From Morganella morganii (lineage in GTDB: Bacteria > Pseudomonadota > Gammaproteobacteria > Enterobacterales > Enterobacteriaceae), in contig NZ_VKKS01000001.1 in assembly GCF_019402645.1 (NCBI RefSeq), positions 1,612,970 through 1,676,969 of the forward strand: a DNA stretch of 64,000 nucleotides. Direction: 5' to 3'. The position numbers and the translations under genes were made by a program. This document shows, piece after piece, positions 1 to 7,286 of this stretch. The notes beneath the pieces were generated by a model. It did not search any database and was not told the origin of the DNA. It saw nothing but the letters and a program-made list of their open reading frames with translations. Within the stretch, counting starts at the first letter, position 1. Each line of letters starts with the position of its first letter.

Positions 1-522
1 TGCGCGCGCGTCAGAGAGAGAGTTGTTTTTAAGATCTTTATATTCTCTTATCTTATCTGGTCGTGACATTTCGTGACATGTCGTGACACCATCGTGACAC
101 TGTTCATTTGCTTCCTGTTCTTCTCGTTGTTTTCTTTCTCTTTCCCGCTGCTCTCTTTTTCTCTGAGCCGCTGATTTTGCTCCTGTTTCTTCGTTTCCGA
201 CATCTTCCTTTTTTGGTTGCCGCCTTTCCCAACCGGTAATTTTTGAACCTTCCAGAACACGCCCCTGCATAGCATTCAGGACGGCTGAAATCTGCTCATT
301 TTCAACGTCCAGGGCGCTCGCTAAATCTTCTGTCGTGACAGTCACGTGACCACGCTGTGACACATCGTGACATGTCGTGACATTTTGTGACGCATCCACC
401 AGCAGGTGGATATAAACTGCCTGGACGAGAGATATCGGTTGCTTTGAAATACGTGAAATTGTCCGCCACTTCGGGTCATTCGGCATGTCATGCCAGAGCC
501 TGAGCCATTTGAATGTAGCCAT
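1..522 (-). CDS. phage replication-type protein, 3' end cut off by window
   Basis: The frame opens at an ATG at 522 and stays open to base 1, so at least 174 codons are present and the C-terminus is missing. The N-terminus (MATFKWLRLWHDMPNDPKW) and the following helix-turn-helix-like part resemble the short replication-initiation or helicase-loader proteins found next to phage repressor regions. That assignment is from memory of the family, not an alignment. Residues from about 95 on are highly charged (many K, E, R, Q), as in the linker of such proteins. It lies downstream of the leftward cro-like operon, the position of lambda O/P or DnaT-like genes. Clustered TCGTGACA repeats lie inside the coding sequence. 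It could instead be a DNA-binding regulator. Confidence 0.6.
   Translation of the reverse strand, partial: MATFKWLRLWHDMPNDPKWRTISRISKQPISLVQAVYIHLLVDASQNVTTCHDVSQRGHVTVTTEDLASALDVENEQISAVLNAMQGRVLEGSKITGWERRQPKKEDVGNEETGAKSAAQRKREQRERERKQREEQEANEQCHDGVTTCHEMSRPDKIREYKDLKNNSLSDARA
61..391. repeat. two clusters of TCGTGACA direct repeats (iteron-like)
   Basis: TCGTGACA occurs at 61-68, 71-78, 81-88 and 92-99 with 10-11 base spacing, and again at 333-340, 365-372 and 375-382. Near copies lie at 356-362 and 387-391, and a perfect palindrome GTCACGTGAC at 341-350. Several are extended to TGTCGTGACA, whose outer arms are inverted. Seven exact octamers in about 330 bases, near helical-turn spacing and inside a replication gene, recall the iterons inside lambda O. 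Origin function is an inference. Confidence 0.6.
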
Positions 523-531
523 ACCGAATCC

Positions 532-717
532 CTACTCTTCGTCGCAGTCGCTTATCCCTGCGATCACCAACGATGCTATCCCCTTACTGCCAGTAAGCTC
601 CGAATAAGGGGTGTCGTATGAACAATTAAATTTATGCCACAACAGCAACAGGGACCTTTCTTCTGGCGTTTCCGGCTCAACAGTCATTGTTGCAACATCA
701 TTAAAATAGACCTTCAT
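532..717 (-). CDS. small phage protein, function unknown
   Basis: A 61-residue ORF, acidic and without transmembrane segments. Its ATG overlaps the stop of the upstream gene (714-917) by four bases, the ATGA coupling typical of translated phage operons, and its stop lies 9 bases before the next ATG at 522. I do not recognise the family. The tight packing is the main evidence that it is real. Confidence 0.6.
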   Translation of the reverse strand: MKVYFNDVATMTVEPETPEERSLLLLWHKFNCSYDTPYSELTGSKGIASLVIAGISDCDEE

Positions 718-917
718 CGTGCTACCTCCTGTGCTCTTGCAAGTTTCAATAATCTGCTGACCTCTTTCCGGTATACAGCTGAGTTAATCGCTATGCATTC
801 GACACAAGCACCATTGCTCGTAAACCTCTCTGCGTCATGCCCATGACGGCATGGCTTACCGGTGTAAAAACGTCTCGCTCCCTGCGCGATTGCCTCTCTC
901 CTGGTTAGAATTTTCAT
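714..917 (-). CDS. small zinc-finger-like phage protein
   Basis: A 67-residue basic protein. It has a CxHGH followed by a CxxC pair (residues about 23-41: PCRHGHDAERF...CVEC), an HNH-like or treble-clef zinc motif common in short phage early proteins. It is preceded by a weak ribosome site and coupled by ATGA to the downstream ORF. It belongs to the leftward early operon between the cro-like gene and the replication gene. A catalytic nuclease is unlikely at this length, so nucleic-acid binding is an inference. Confidence 0.6.
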   Translation of the reverse strand: MKILTRREAIAQGARRFYTGKPCRHGHDAERFTSNGACVECIAINSAVYRKEVSRLLKLARAQEVAR

Positions 918-1000
918 TTTTCAACCTCAGTCTATGGATTATTAGCAATTAGATTATCGATATTGTAAAAATAGATCAACCACAAATGATTAAATGTTTA

Positions 1001-1015
1001 TCTGGTATGACCAGA
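1001..1015. promoter_or_regulatory. palindrome TCTGGT-ATG-ACCAGA
   Basis: A perfect 6-3-6 inverted repeat upstream of the leftward gene starting at 917 and just beyond the hairpin that follows the cro-like gene. It is a plausible operator, but no protein can be assigned from sequence alone. Confidence 0.35.
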
Positions 1016-1017
1016 AA

Positions 1018-1042
1018 ATAAAAAGGCCGCGCAAGGCGGCCT
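1018..1042 (-). terminator. leftward terminator after the cro-like gene
   Basis: On the minus strand AGGCCGC-CTTGC-GCGGCCT forms a 7 bp stem followed by a T-rich run. It lies 10 bases beyond the stop of the cro-like gene and separates it from the downstream early genes, the place where lambda has tR1. Confidence 0.65.
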
Positions 1043-1052
1043 CATATGTTCA

Positions 1053-1271
1053 TCACTCGAAAAACTGTATCAGCTCTTCCATTGTCACCGCTGCACCGTG
1101 TTCAGTACATGCTTGGTGTAATCGCCTGATAGTTTTCAGTCCCGGCTGTCTGCGGGCGTAGCTCAGGTGCGTCCTGATATAACCGACGGTTACCCCGGCT
1201 TTCTCTGCGAACGCAACACGATCCTCTTTATTAAGACCATTCCAGAATGCATGAAAATTGAAATCTTCCAT
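1053..1271 (-). CDS. Cro-like helix-turn-helix regulator
   Basis: A 72-residue protein. Residues about 18-48 (RVAFAEKAGVTVGYIRTHLS) fit a helix-turn-helix, like YdaS/Cro-type phage regulators. It is divergent from the repressor-like gene at 1403 across a 130-base interval containing paired repeats, the classic immunity-switch arrangement. A terminator lies just after it. It probably represses early transcription at the shared operators. The Cro role is inferred from position. Confidence 0.7.
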   Translation of the reverse strand: MEDFNFHAFWNGLNKEDRVAFAEKAGVTVGYIRTHLSYARRQPGLKTIRRLHQACTEHGAAVTMEELIQFFE

Positions 1272-1310
1272 ATTTTTCCTGTTCTATCGTTAAACATTCT
1301 GAGAATAATA

Positions 1311-1340
1311 ACCAACACGGTCATTTACCAACAAGGTCAT
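1311..1340. promoter_or_regulatory. tandem immunity operators ACCAACAMGGTCAT
   Basis: Two 14-base copies differing at one position, ACCAACACGGTCAT at 1311-1324 and ACCAACAAGGTCAT at 1327-1340, have a 16-base period. They lie between the divergent cro-like and repressor genes. A third relative (ACCACTTTGGTCAT) is at 2129-2142 before recE. Flanking dyads ATTCT-G-AGAAT (1297-1307 region) and ATTCTG-N8-CAGAAT (1342-1361) may be second-protein sites. Confidence 0.5.
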
Positions 1341-1402
1341 GATTCTGTTTAATGGCAGAATCAGATAAACATTTTAGAATACATTTTAATCAGGCAACCC
1401 AT

Positions 1403-1993
1403 ATGAAAAACATCAATGAGATAAGGAGAGATAACCTCATCTTCATTCTGGAGAAGTATTACGACGGCAGACAGAAAGCGCTGGCCGATGCGCTGGGGTT
1501 CGCCCCTAACATCATTTCCCGCTACCTTTCCTCATCCGATTTGAAGAGCCACCGTAATATCAGTGACGCGGTTGCCAGGAAGATAGAGCATGTCACGCGG
1601 GTGCAAAAATACTGGATGGATACAGACCATTACAACCGGCCGGCAGAAAGCACTGACGATATCTATTCCCCGACCGAGATCGGCGCCATACTAGCAGATA
1701 ACATCAGTACCTTCATGCTGACTGACGGCGTGAAGTCACAAACTCAACTGTCTGTTAAAAGCGGGCTGGGCCAGTCAACGATTAACCGTATCGTGAAGAA
1801 TGAAACCAGCGCCACCGTGGACAGCGTGGATTCCATTGCCAAAGCGCTGGGCCGTAAAGCCTATGAGCTGCTGATCCCGTCCAACGATACCGACGTTATT
1901 AAGTATGACCAGAAACGGTATGCTGCACTGTCACCGGCAGAGAAAGAACAGATTCAGGACTTTATCGAGTTCATCATAAATAAAAACCGGTAA
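1403..1993 (+). CDS. phage repressor-like protein with two helix-turn-helix segments
   Basis: I chose the ATG at 1403 (MKNINEIRRDNL), which matches how many phage repressors begin. An in-frame ATG at 1352 would add 17 residues and overlap the operator region. One helix-turn-helix lies at about residues 20-45 (QKALADALGFAPNIISRYL) and a second at about 115-150 (SQTQLSVKSGLGQSTINRIV). There is no LexA/S24-type serine-lysine protease domain, so RecA-stimulated self-cleavage is not expected and induction must use another route. It is divergent from the cro-like gene and followed by a strong terminator. Confidence 0.75.
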   Translation: MKNINEIRRDNLIFILEKYYDGRQKALADALGFAPNIISRYLSSSDLKSHRNISDAVARKIEHVTRVQKYWMDTDHYNRPAESTDDIYSPTEIGAILADNISTFMLTDGVKSQTQLSVKSGLGQSTINRIVKNETSATVDSVDSIAKALGRKAYELLIPSNDTDVIKYDQKRYAALSPAEKEQIQDFIEFIINKNR

Positions 1994-2017
1994 TAAACTC
2001 AGACAGATGCTAAACAG

Positions 2018-2041
2018 GCCAGCCTCGAGCTGGCTTTTTTT
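2018..2041 (+). terminator. rho-independent terminator after the repressor gene
   Basis: GCCAGC-CTCGA-GCTGGC is followed by seven T, starting about 25 bases after the repressor stop. It isolates the repressor transcript from the recE promoter downstream. Confidence 0.8.
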
Positions 2042-2086
2042 CGTCGTGACAATGATCAATTTGTTTATCTTTTATTGTTTTTTATT

Positions 2087-2142
2087 GTTGACAACGTTCA
2101 ATTACGGGTTATTATTCATATCAAGTTGACCACTTTGGTCAT
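2087..2142 (+). promoter_or_regulatory. early rightward promoter with repressor-type operator
   Basis: TTGACA near 2089, a 17-base spacer and ATTATT form a sigma-70-like promoter in an AT-rich stretch. Just downstream, TGACCA-CTT-TGGTCA (2127-2141) is a perfect palindrome that contains ACCACTTTGGTCAT, the same pattern as the paired sites in the cro/repressor interval. A repressor bound there would sit on the early transcribed region of the recE operon. The roles are inferred. Confidence 0.5.
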
Positions 2143-2321
2143 GCTCTTTAACAATCGAGACTGCAACACAACCCCTAATTCTGATGCAGCAGAATGTCCT
2201 CGCTAACCCGTAGAACCGGAACGCGGGATCGGAACGTGAAAAATTACATGAACTGGCGATAACCGCCGGTTTTGCTATACGCCAAAACATAAACAAATAG
2301 TTTACTTAAATGGTGAGTAGC

Positions 2322-2480
2322 ATGACATTTTTTATTCTCAACGGCCTGCACGTTTTTATCGTGTGCGGCAAGCAACAGCAGTTCAAATCATTCCGTACCG
2401 GCATTAAGTGGGCTTTCACCACCAAAACCGCCGCACGGACAGATCAACTTATAGGTGAGCACAATGGCAACAACCAATAA
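2322..2480 (+). CDS. small phage ORF before recE
   Basis: A 52-residue ORF with ATG at 2322, preceded by GGTGAG at a suitable distance. It overlaps the recE start (2464) in another frame by 17 bases. The product begins MTFFILNGLHVFIVCGKQQQ and has a basic C-terminal half. Short genes of this kind often open phage recombination operons. I do not recognise the family. Confidence 0.45.
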   Translation: MTFFILNGLHVFIVCGKQQQFKSFRTGIKWAFTTKTAARTDQLIGEHNGNNQ

Positions 2481-4158
2481 AGAACGTATGGACGCCAATT
2501 TAGCCGCGGCGATTCTTGCAGCTGATGGCGCAGAAACATTCACACCGGCAGAGCTGAATAACCTGATCGCCCGTATCAACGGCGATAAATCCAACCCTAT
2601 ACTGGAAAAATACGACAACATTATTTTCCGTGTCGGTATCGCGGCCACATCATCAACCTGCTTACAGTCACTGCCGGATGAGCAATGCATTGAAGCGCTG
2701 GCACACGTCATCAGGAATATGGATAAGTACCCGGCCACCAGCGACAAAAAGCAGTATTTTGAATCGCTGTGCGGGGCCGCTGATCATTCTGCTGCAAAAA
2801 ATGATAAACAAACCGTTTATCAACAGGATGAGGTGATGACCGATAATGACTGTCAGGCAGCCACAGAACCACCACACTTTGAACCGGGCCGCTATCCGGA
2901 TATCCCTAACGAAACGTATCACGCCTCGAACGGCATCAGCAGCACCATGCTGAAAGACGCACGGATCAGCCTGATGTATTACCAGCGCCGCCACATCACG
3001 AAAGTGATTCAGCGTGAACGCTCTGAGGCGCTGGATTTCGGCAACCTGTTTCACACCCTGGTGCTGGAACCGGAAAAGCTGGACGCGGAATTCAGCCTGC
3101 CGCCGGTTATCTCGGCTGACGCACTGACCAATACAGAATCCATGAAGAAATGGATTGAGAGTTATAACGCCGGTCTGGTGCCGGTGATGAGCAATGATGA
3201 GCTGAAAGCAGAGATTGAGGCTCATAACGCCACGCTGCCGCAGCCGTTATCCCTGACCCTGCCGGTTACGGAAACTGCCAATCTGTACGTATCGCTGCCT
3301 GATGTTTTTCAGACCATACCAGATCATGAAAAACACACCGCCGCGGCAATGAAAGCCTGCATCAAAACGTTCAATAACACCCTGCCGGTACCGCTGAAAA
3401 CATCCGGCGGACGCGGCGACCTGCTGCAAACGCTGGAAGAAATCAATCCTGATGTTGTTGCAGCAGAACGCAGTAAACCGGATCCGCTGATTACCTCCGG
3501 TAAGAAAGAGGACCTTATCGCCAGAATCAAAGCCGTATCACCGGAAACCGTTTTCGCTGATGAGTTAATGCAGGCATGGCAGGCAGATGAATCACGTATC
3601 CGTATCACCGGCGATCAGTTAAAGCTAGGCAAAGCCATGCAGGAAGCTGTCTACCAGCACCCTGAAATCAGTCCGCTGATTAACCATCCTGGCCGCGCTG
3701 TGGAAGTCAGTTATTACGGCATTGATGAAGATACCGGTATTGAGGTTCGTGTACGGCCAGACCTTGAAATATCCACCTCGGACAGCCGTATCGGGTTCGA
3801 CCTGAAATCGGTATCACTTGGCCGTTTCAAGCAGGATGCCATCGAAGCCATGATCCGCCGGGAAATACTCAACCGCGATTATCACGTCAGTGCATCCATG
3901 TACTGCGATATTGCCGAACTCGACCAGTTCTTCTGGATCTTCGTTAACAAGGATGAAAATTACAACTGGGTCGCCGTGGTCGAAGCTTCGCCGGATTTAC
4001 TGGAACTCGGCCGTCTGGAATACAAAAAGACACTTCGCGATATCCGCCAGGCTATGGACACCGATGTATGGCCGGGCCCGGTCACCACCACGATCACTAT
4101 CGGCCTGAGTGATTTCGATATGCGCCGCCTGGAAGCGCTGCAAATGGACGCCGCTTAA
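2464..4158 (+). CDS. recE: RecE-type 5'-3' exonuclease (exonuclease VIII family)
   Basis: A 564-residue protein; the ATG at 2464 has AGGTGAG upstream, and a GTG at 2455 is an alternative. Residues about 140-240 hold a Y-H-x5-S region and GNLFHTLVLEP. Residues about 405-460 hold EVSYYG, EVRVRPDLEI and GFDLKSV, which together carry the H, E, D and D-x-K residues of the RecE PD-(D/E)xK nuclease. A YHVSASMY motif follows. RecE degrades one strand of duplex ends to leave 3' single strands for annealing. It lies 48 bases upstream of recT, its functional partner. Most of the variable N-terminal part of E. coli RecE is absent. Confidence 0.9.
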   Translation: MATTNKERMDANLAAAILAADGAETFTPAELNNLIARINGDKSNPILEKYDNIIFRVGIAATSSTCLQSLPDEQCIEALAHVIRNMDKYPATSDKKQYFESLCGAADHSAAKNDKQTVYQQDEVMTDNDCQAATEPPHFEPGRYPDIPNETYHASNGISSTMLKDARISLMYYQRRHITKVIQRERSEALDFGNLFHTLVLEPEKLDAEFSLPPVISADALTNTESMKKWIESYNAGLVPVMSNDELKAEIEAHNATLPQPLSLTLPVTETANLYVSLPDVFQTIPDHEKHTAAAMKACIKTFNNTLPVPLKTSGGRGDLLQTLEEINPDVVAAERSKPDPLITSGKKEDLIARIKAVSPETVFADELMQAWQADESRIRITGDQLKLGKAMQEAVYQHPEISPLINHPGRAVEVSYYGIDEDTGIEVRVRPDLEISTSDSRIGFDLKSVSLGRFKQDAIEAMIRREILNRDYHVSASMYCDIAELDQFFWIFVNKDENYNWVAVVEASPDLLELGRLEYKKTLRDIRQAMDTDVWPGPVTTTITIGLSDFDMRRLEALQMDAA

Positions 4159-4175
4159 TACCCACCCTATTTTAC

Positions 4176-4193
4176 GCCCGGCAATAGCCGGGC
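4176..4193 (+). other. intergenic hairpin between recE and recT
   Basis: GCCCGGC-AATA-GCCGGGC is a perfect 7 bp stem with a four-base loop and no T-run, immediately upstream of the recT ribosome site (GGAG). It may affect mRNA processing or recT translation. A similar stem (GGGGGA-GAAA-TCCCCC, about 5306-5322) lies between recT and the next gene. Confidence 0.5.
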
Positions 4194-4206
4194 CGGAGAT
4201 ATCATT

Positions 4207-5298
4207 ATGTCAGAATTAATGACGCAAGAATCAGTACCTTCAATTTTCAGCACTGACGGCCTGGACAAAATGCTGCGCTTTGCTGAGGTAATGGCGCGCG
4301 GAACAGTAACTGTGCCAGCACACTTAAAAGGCCAGGAGTCTGATTGCCTGGCAATCGCCATGCAGGCAGCGCAGTGGAATATGAATCCGTTCGCCGTTGC
4401 TCAGAAAACGCATGTAATAAATGGCGTCCTTGGTTACGAAGCGCAGTTGGTAAACTCGCTGGTCTCCAGTTCAAAAGCGATACACGGTCGGTTTCATTAT
4501 GAATACGGCGGTAACGGATGGGAAAAATGCACCGTCAGCAAAGAAGTGTCAGAAACAAAATCAGGCCGCAACGGCAGCTATGAAGTGACAAAGCGCGTTC
4601 GCGGTTGGACAGATGCCGATGAACACGGTCTGTTTATTCGTGTCGGGGCGATCCTGCGCGGTGATACCGAAATCACCTGGGGTGAGCCGGTTTATCTTTC
4701 CAGTGTGGTTATCCGCAACTCCCCGTTGTGGGCCACCAACCCGAAACAGCAGATCGCCTATCTGGCAGTGAAATACTGGGCGAGACTTTATTGCCCGGAA
4801 GTGATCCTCGGTGTCTATACCCCTGACGAGCTGGAAGATCGCCCGGTGAAAGACGTCACCCCGCCAAAAGAGCGCGTAACACTCAGCGAGTTATCCCACC
4901 AGCAGGCAGAACCACAACAGCCGGAGCCGGTAAAAGAAGTCACCGGCGAACTGGTTGAAGAATTCGACGCTGAGAAAATCCGCCGTGCTATCGATTCCGC
5001 CGAAACGCTGGACGAAGTGAAAGATATCCGCATCCGTATCGACGAAAGCAAAAAGGCAATGGGCATCACCCTGTTCACTGAACTGAAAAACAAAGCAGTT
5101 CAGGCATATCACGTTATCGATTCACGCAATCTGCTGGAAGCGGAGATCAATTCTCTGCCGGAACCCGGCACACCGGAAGCCGCAGAAGCATTTCAGAAAG
5201 TAGAACAACTGCTGAATGCCCGTAAAGCGAAACTCGGTGCTGAGCTGTATGAGCAATTCAGTATGACGCTGAGTGATATGAAGCCTGAGTATCAATAA
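4207..5298 (+). CDS. recT: RecT-family single-strand annealing protein with C-terminal extension
   Basis: A 363-residue protein; residues 1-220 match RecT (LAIAMQAAQWNMNPFAVAQKTHVINGVLGYEAQL, then NPLW...KQQIAYLAVKYWAR-type segments). RecT anneals complementary single strands exposed by RecE. It is about 90-100 residues longer than E. coli RecT. The extra part, residues about 230-363, starts with a Q/P/E-rich linker and continues as a predicted helical segment. The ATG at 4207 has GGAG nine bases upstream. It is in an operon with recE. Confidence 0.9.
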   Translation: MSELMTQESVPSIFSTDGLDKMLRFAEVMARGTVTVPAHLKGQESDCLAIAMQAAQWNMNPFAVAQKTHVINGVLGYEAQLVNSLVSSSKAIHGRFHYEYGGNGWEKCTVSKEVSETKSGRNGSYEVTKRVRGWTDADEHGLFIRVGAILRGDTEITWGEPVYLSSVVIRNSPLWATNPKQQIAYLAVKYWARLYCPEVILGVYTPDELEDRPVKDVTPPKERVTLSELSHQQAEPQQPEPVKEVTGELVEEFDAEKIRRAIDSAETLDEVKDIRIRIDESKKAMGITLFTELKNKAVQAYHVIDSRNLLEAEINSLPEPGTPEAAEAFQKVEQLLNARKAKLGAELYEQFSMTLSDMKPEYQ

Positions 5299-5338
5299 TT
5301 TTTGCCGGGGGAGAAATCCCCCGCCCGGAGAACACACC

Positions 5339-5578
5339 ATGATCCCATTAAAAAAACCTATCGACTTCAAGGAAGTGAAGCGCATCGTCGGATTATCCCG
5401 AACCACCATATACCACCTGGAAAAAGCGGGTGATTTTCCAAAAAGAAGTTACTTCTCTAAACGTGCGGTCCGCTGGGAAGAAAGTGAAGTCCGGCAGTGG
5501 GTCGCTAACCGCATGCGTAACCGGGTTAAACCGGATAATGCCATCGATGCGAATCGACTTGTTCGCCAGGATCATTAA
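5339..5578 (+). CDS. AlpA-family transcriptional regulator
   Basis: A 79-residue basic protein with the AlpA/MerR-type winged helix: VKRIVGLSRTTIYHLEKAGDFPKR, then a WEESEVRQWVANR helix. AlpA-type proteins activate integrase or act as excisionases in P4-like elements. It may therefore promote excision together with the P4-family integrase at the end of this operon. GGAG lies nine bases before the ATG. Confidence 0.8.
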   Translation: MIPLKKPIDFKEVKRIVGLSRTTIYHLEKAGDFPKRSYFSKRAVRWEESEVRQWVANRMRNRVKPDNAIDANRLVRQDH

Positions 5579-5593
5579 CGCAGAGATAACCAT

Positions 5594-5755
5594 ATGATTA
5601 TTGATATCAACAGTGTCGTCCTGTCACTGCACGGGATCGCACTCTGGTGCGCCATCAGCGGTGTTATCTGTGTGATTGATGGTGACACCCACCAGCTGAT
5701 TATAACCGATACAGATGATGGCCCGGCGTGTGTATGGGTTCGCTATAAGGATTAA
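5594..5755 (+). CDS. small phage protein, function unknown
   Basis: A 53-residue ORF, 15 bases after the AlpA-type gene. The product starts MIIDINSVVLSLHGIALWC and has a GDTHQLIITDTDDG stretch that would fit a small beta-rich fold. The ribosome site is weak. Its reality rests on position in a gene-dense operon. Confidence 0.45.
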   Translation: MIIDINSVVLSLHGIALWCAISGVICVIDGDTHQLIITDTDDGPACVWVRYKD

Positions 5756-5837
5756 CCAGATGCCACAATAGTGACGCACACGGATGTGTTTAGTCACTTA
5801 TACAGGTACAATACGCCGTCTTTTTTAAGGGGGTGTT

Positions 5838-6494
5838 ATGAAATTAAATTCATTACTGTTACTATTTGCAGTTTCACTTTTAGCGGTCGGAAGTTATGCT
5901 ATTTTCTTTTATTGGAATATTGGTGAAGATAATAAATGGGGTACATTTTTTAGTTTCTTATCTGCATCTGGAATAATCTTTATTCTCATTGATTATTTAA
6001 ATAAAAAAAACACAGAAAAAAACAACAAGAATAATATATTAATATTGATTTATGAGAGGTATAACAGACAGTACACTGACTCATCAAATGCAGTGGAGAA
6101 CTTCATTGATGAGGTTTGCAAATTTTATTACGTACATGGCGGATTCACATATCACGAACAAATAGACAGAAATGGACTGATACTGCTCATTAAGGAAAGG
6201 CTAATCAACTCCAGCGAGATGAAGATAACACCACCACTTTTAGCTTCTCCCGGCTTCACAAATTCAGATATTTTACAATTAGCCACATATAATAAAAATA
6301 TGACCTCCACACTATTAGATACAGAACAATGCATAGATGATATAAAAAATGAAATAAGATGGCTACTTAACCTCACAAGCAAAGATAATATAAAGTCAAC
6401 ACCACCTATACGTGTCATGTCATCTGTAATAAAAATAGAGAGATTGCATGATGCGTTGGAAGAAAAAATTAGCTCCATATTACAAAAACCATAA
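5838..6494 (+). CDS. AT-rich two-pass membrane protein, unknown (cargo-gene candidate)
   Basis: A 218-residue protein with two hydrophobic segments at about residues 5-25 and 38-55, then a long soluble part rich in K, N, I and E. Base composition is clearly more AT-rich than recET or the methyltransferase genes. A strong ribosome site (AAGGGGGTGTT) and an 80-base gap upstream suggest its own promoter. No homologue is recognised. The build (two N-terminal helices plus a cytoplasmic domain) resembles phage exclusion or defence proteins, but that is only an analogy. Confidence 0.7.
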   Translation: MKLNSLLLLFAVSLLAVGSYAIFFYWNIGEDNKWGTFFSFLSASGIIFILIDYLNKKNTEKNNKNNILILIYERYNRQYTDSSNAVENFIDEVCKFYYVHGGFTYHEQIDRNGLILLIKERLINSSEMKITPPLLASPGFTNSDILQLATYNKNMTSTLLDTEQCIDDIKNEIRWLLNLTSKDNIKSTPPIRVMSSVIKIERLHDALEEKISSILQKP

Positions 6495-6528
6495 TACAGC
6501 TCAAAATCAAGCAGATTCAGGAGGGGTG

Positions 6529-6822
6529 ATGGATAGCAATAATATAGAATTTTTACAGCCAGATGATTTAAATAATCTGAAAAGGTTCAATGAAACTTGC
6601 GAAGATAGTCAAGATTACGATGTACCAAAAGAAAAAATGCACCGTCTGGCTAAATTGGGAGTTGTTCGTCGTCACAGTAGAAACTATTACAGTATAACAT
6701 CATTCGGAATGTATGTACTTAATCAAGGTGACGAACTATATAAATTGCCACTTAAAACGCAGTCTGATTACGATGCGGAATTCCGATTTAATTTAGCCAA
6801 TAAAATTCGAGGCTCATCATGA
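6529..6822 (+). CDS. small phage protein with winged-helix-like segment
   Basis: I chose the ATG at 6529 because AGGAGG lies just upstream; an in-frame ATG at 6448 would overlap the previous gene. The product is 97 residues. Residues about 36-65 (KMHRLAKLGVVRRHSRNYYS, then ITSFGMYVL) look like the recognition helix and wing of a winged-helix domain. The role is unknown. Its stop overlaps the next ATG. Confidence 0.6.
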   Translation: MDSNNIEFLQPDDLNNLKRFNETCEDSQDYDVPKEKMHRLAKLGVVRRHSRNYYSITSFGMYVLNQGDELYKLPLKTQSDYDAEFRFNLANKIRGSS

Positions 6823-7112
6823 TGGATATATCACGACAGCAGTTTGAGCAATACATTAAATTGCATACTGACCCGAAAGAGTTTGAGCATAAATTTAAAA
6901 AGGCGAATAACGGATTAAATTACGCTGACCACGATGTTGACTTAATGTGGATTGGCTGGCAGGCATCACGCGAAAGCTTAACTGTTGAATTGCCTTTATC
7001 TCTGCACGTAAGAGCCTACGACTATTACACAGACGGCTATAACAGTGGCGTTGATTGCTGCGAAGTTATATTGAAATCTGCGGGAATAAAAGTAATAAGA
7101 ACCGACCAATAA
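6819..7112 (+). CDS. small phage protein of a common enteric-phage type
   Basis: A 97-residue ORF coupled by ATGA to the gene before. The segment DVDLMWIGWQASRESLTVEL is a motif I recognise from many short enteric-phage early-region proteins of unknown function. Translational coupling and motif support a real gene. No biochemical role is known to me. Confidence 0.65.
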   Translation: MMDISRQQFEQYIKLHTDPKEFEHKFKKANNGLNYADHDVDLMWIGWQASRESLTVELPLSLHVRAYDYYTDGYNSGVDCCEVILKSAGIKVIRTDQ

Positions 7113-7130
7113 CATCATCGGTAAATAACC

Positions 7131-7286
7131 ATGACAATCGGGTTTGTATTACTACTGGTAATGCACGGCTCTGCTGTGTCTGTTACCGATGATATTTATA
7201 CGCTCGAAGAATGTGAGAGCCGCGCAGTGCAGGTAATGACTGTGCGGAATGTTGAATTAGTGTGTGCGGAGGTGGTGAGACCATGA
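7131..7286 (+). CDS. DUF1482-like small phage protein
   Basis: A 51-residue ORF with a hydrophobic start (MTIGFVLLLVMHGSAVSV), then acidic residues, a YTLEECESRA segment and a late cysteine. This resembles the DUF1482 family of small phage proteins with a signal-like N-terminus. Its TGA overlaps the ATG of the next gene at 7283. Confidence 0.5.
   Translation: MTIGFVLLLVMHGSAVSVTDDIYTLEECESRAVQVMTVRNVELVCAEVVRP

Noticed and set aside
1352..1402. Upstream ATG extending the prophage 1 repressor by 17 residues
   Set aside because: The extension would run through a dyad in the operator region and lacks a good ribosome site. The start at 1403 resembles known repressor N-termini.
2668..3225. 185-codon ORF antisense to recE
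   Set aside because: It lies wholly inside a confident RecE gene and has the H/R/F-rich look of an antisense frame.
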